From Gammaproteobacteria bacterium (GTDB lineage Bacteria; Pseudomonadota; Gammaproteobacteria; Steroidobacterales; Steroidobacteraceae), in NCBI GenBank assembly GCA_005878835.1, contig VBMV01000051.1, positions 1-64,000 on the forward strand: 64,000 nucleotides of DNA, read 5' to 3'. A model generated the notes under the pieces. The model was given only the letters and a program-made list of their open reading frames with translations. It was not told where the DNA came from and did no database searches. Numbering within the stretch: the first letter of the stretch is position 1; every line of letters begins with the position of its first letter. The position numbers and the translations under genes are program-made. Of this stretch, positions 63,608 to 64,000 are shown piece by piece.

Positions 63608-64000
63608 CTATGCCGGGAAGAAATCGATGGGCTTGGTGGTGGTGACGGTGTCGACGTCCTTGGCATCGAAGCGGAACAGGCGCACCAGCGCGATGATCTT
63701 GCGCTCCAGATCCTGGTCCCTGAGCTCGCTGGAGACGATGCGGCACATGGTCACCTCGCCGGTTGGGGCAATGGTGAACTCGAGCACCAGCTTGCCCTGC
63801 AGCTCCGCATTATCGCGCAGCGCCCGGGCGTACAGGCTGTAGATTCGTCCCTTGTTGCGGTCGAAGACCAGCTCGATCTCCTCGCGCGAGCGGGCGGCCT
63901 TGCCCCCGCCACCGCTGCGGGCGGGGCCGCGGCTGTTCAGACCCGAGCGCACGATGCCCGAGGTGACGGCAGTGGTGTCGTGGCCGGTGAGCGAGCCGGC
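63608..64000 (-). CDS. AgmX/PglI C-terminal domain protein, cut by window edge
   Basis: The frame is open to the window end, so the start is outside. The 130 visible residues include a Gly/Arg-rich linker. The AgmX/PglI-type C-terminal domain follows with VFDRNKGRIYSLYARALRDNAELQGKLV, then VLEFTIAPTGEVTMCRIVSSEL and LVRLFRFDAKDVDTVTTTKPIDFFP. This TonB-like fold is found at the ends of gliding and envelope-spanning proteins and is thought to work in the periplasm with partners. Membrane segments, if any, lie upstream. It heads the operon with the helical protein and the amidohydrolase. Confidence 0.85.
   Translation of the reverse strand, partial: AGSLTGHDTTAVTSGIVRSGLNSRGPARSGGGGKAARSREEIELVFDRNKGRIYSLYARALRDNAELQGKLVLEFTIAPTGEVTMCRIVSSELRDQDLERKIIALVRLFRFDAKDVDTVTTTKPIDFFPA

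Overview
The window is GC-rich, densely coded bacterial chromosome. I infer a gammaproteobacterium, probably of the Steroidobacterales, Nevskiales or Xanthomonadales type. The gene content and order point that way: glyoxylate shunt genes beside an ScfR/RamB-type regulator, DctA, a split branched-chain 2-oxoacid dehydrogenase operon, many secreted or lipid-anchored peptidases (S53, M3, S8, M13), YXWGXW-repeat proteins and ATGA-type overlaps. The genus cannot be fixed from the sequence alone. I saw no tRNA, rRNA, insertion sequence, phage gene or CRISPR array, so this looks like core or slowly varying chromosome rather than an island.

Layout. 1-3.6 kb: the tail of an SGNH hydrolase, a methyltransferase, then a minus-strand pair (coiled-coil membrane protein plus von Willebrand A lipoprotein) whose leader carries a clear cyclic di-GMP-I (GEMM-I) riboswitch. 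3.9-6.1 kb: response regulator, receiver-histidine kinase and small membrane protein. 6.1-20 kb: an S53 peptidase, lipoproteins, a DedA-rhodanese fusion, ferritin-like and glutathione peroxidase genes arranged divergently, dipeptidyl carboxypeptidase, FKBP isomerase, lytic transglycosylase, esterase and two neighbouring YXWGXW-repeat envelope proteins. 20-28.7 kb: carbon metabolism with mmsA, dctA, aceA, aceB and the divergent ScfR-like regulator. 28.7-34 kb: the bkdA1-bkdA2-bkdB operon with a translationally coupled BNR-repeat lipoprotein. 34-44.7 kb: SUI1, a methyltransferase, an Asp-box/MoaD/MoeB-rhodanese operon, LOG, PIG-L deacetylase, cardiolipin synthase, and a glucoamylase overlapping a polyphosphate glucokinase-like gene. 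44.7-49 kb: a secreted beta-helical repeat protein, a Gly/Ala-rich secreted protein, and an S8 protease divergent from an ECF sigma/anti-sigma pair. 49-64 kb: an unknown gene beside fhs, hemJ, pepO, nitroreductase, apt, a small Lys-rich secreted protein with a strong terminator, a CPA2 antiporter, a divergent ppc, an amidohydrolase and the end of an AgmX/PglI-type protein.

How the genes fit together. The 20-34 kb block reads as one theme: branched-chain amino acid and short-chain acyl catabolism (bkd, mmsA) gives acetyl-CoA and propionyl-CoA, the glyoxylate shunt (aceBA) and DctA feed C4 acids, and a regulator whose family responds to acyl-CoA or acetate status sits divergent from aceBA. Its gene and aceB share overlapping candidate promoters containing two adjacent 14-bp direct repeats. 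The glucoamylase and glucokinase genes overlap by 4 bp and form a polysaccharide-to-glucose-6-phosphate unit.

The best candidate for an undescribed system is the c-di-GMP riboswitch-led membrane/VWA module at 1.08-3.34 kb. The Asp-box-MoaD-MoeB operon at 35.2-37.7 kb is the second.
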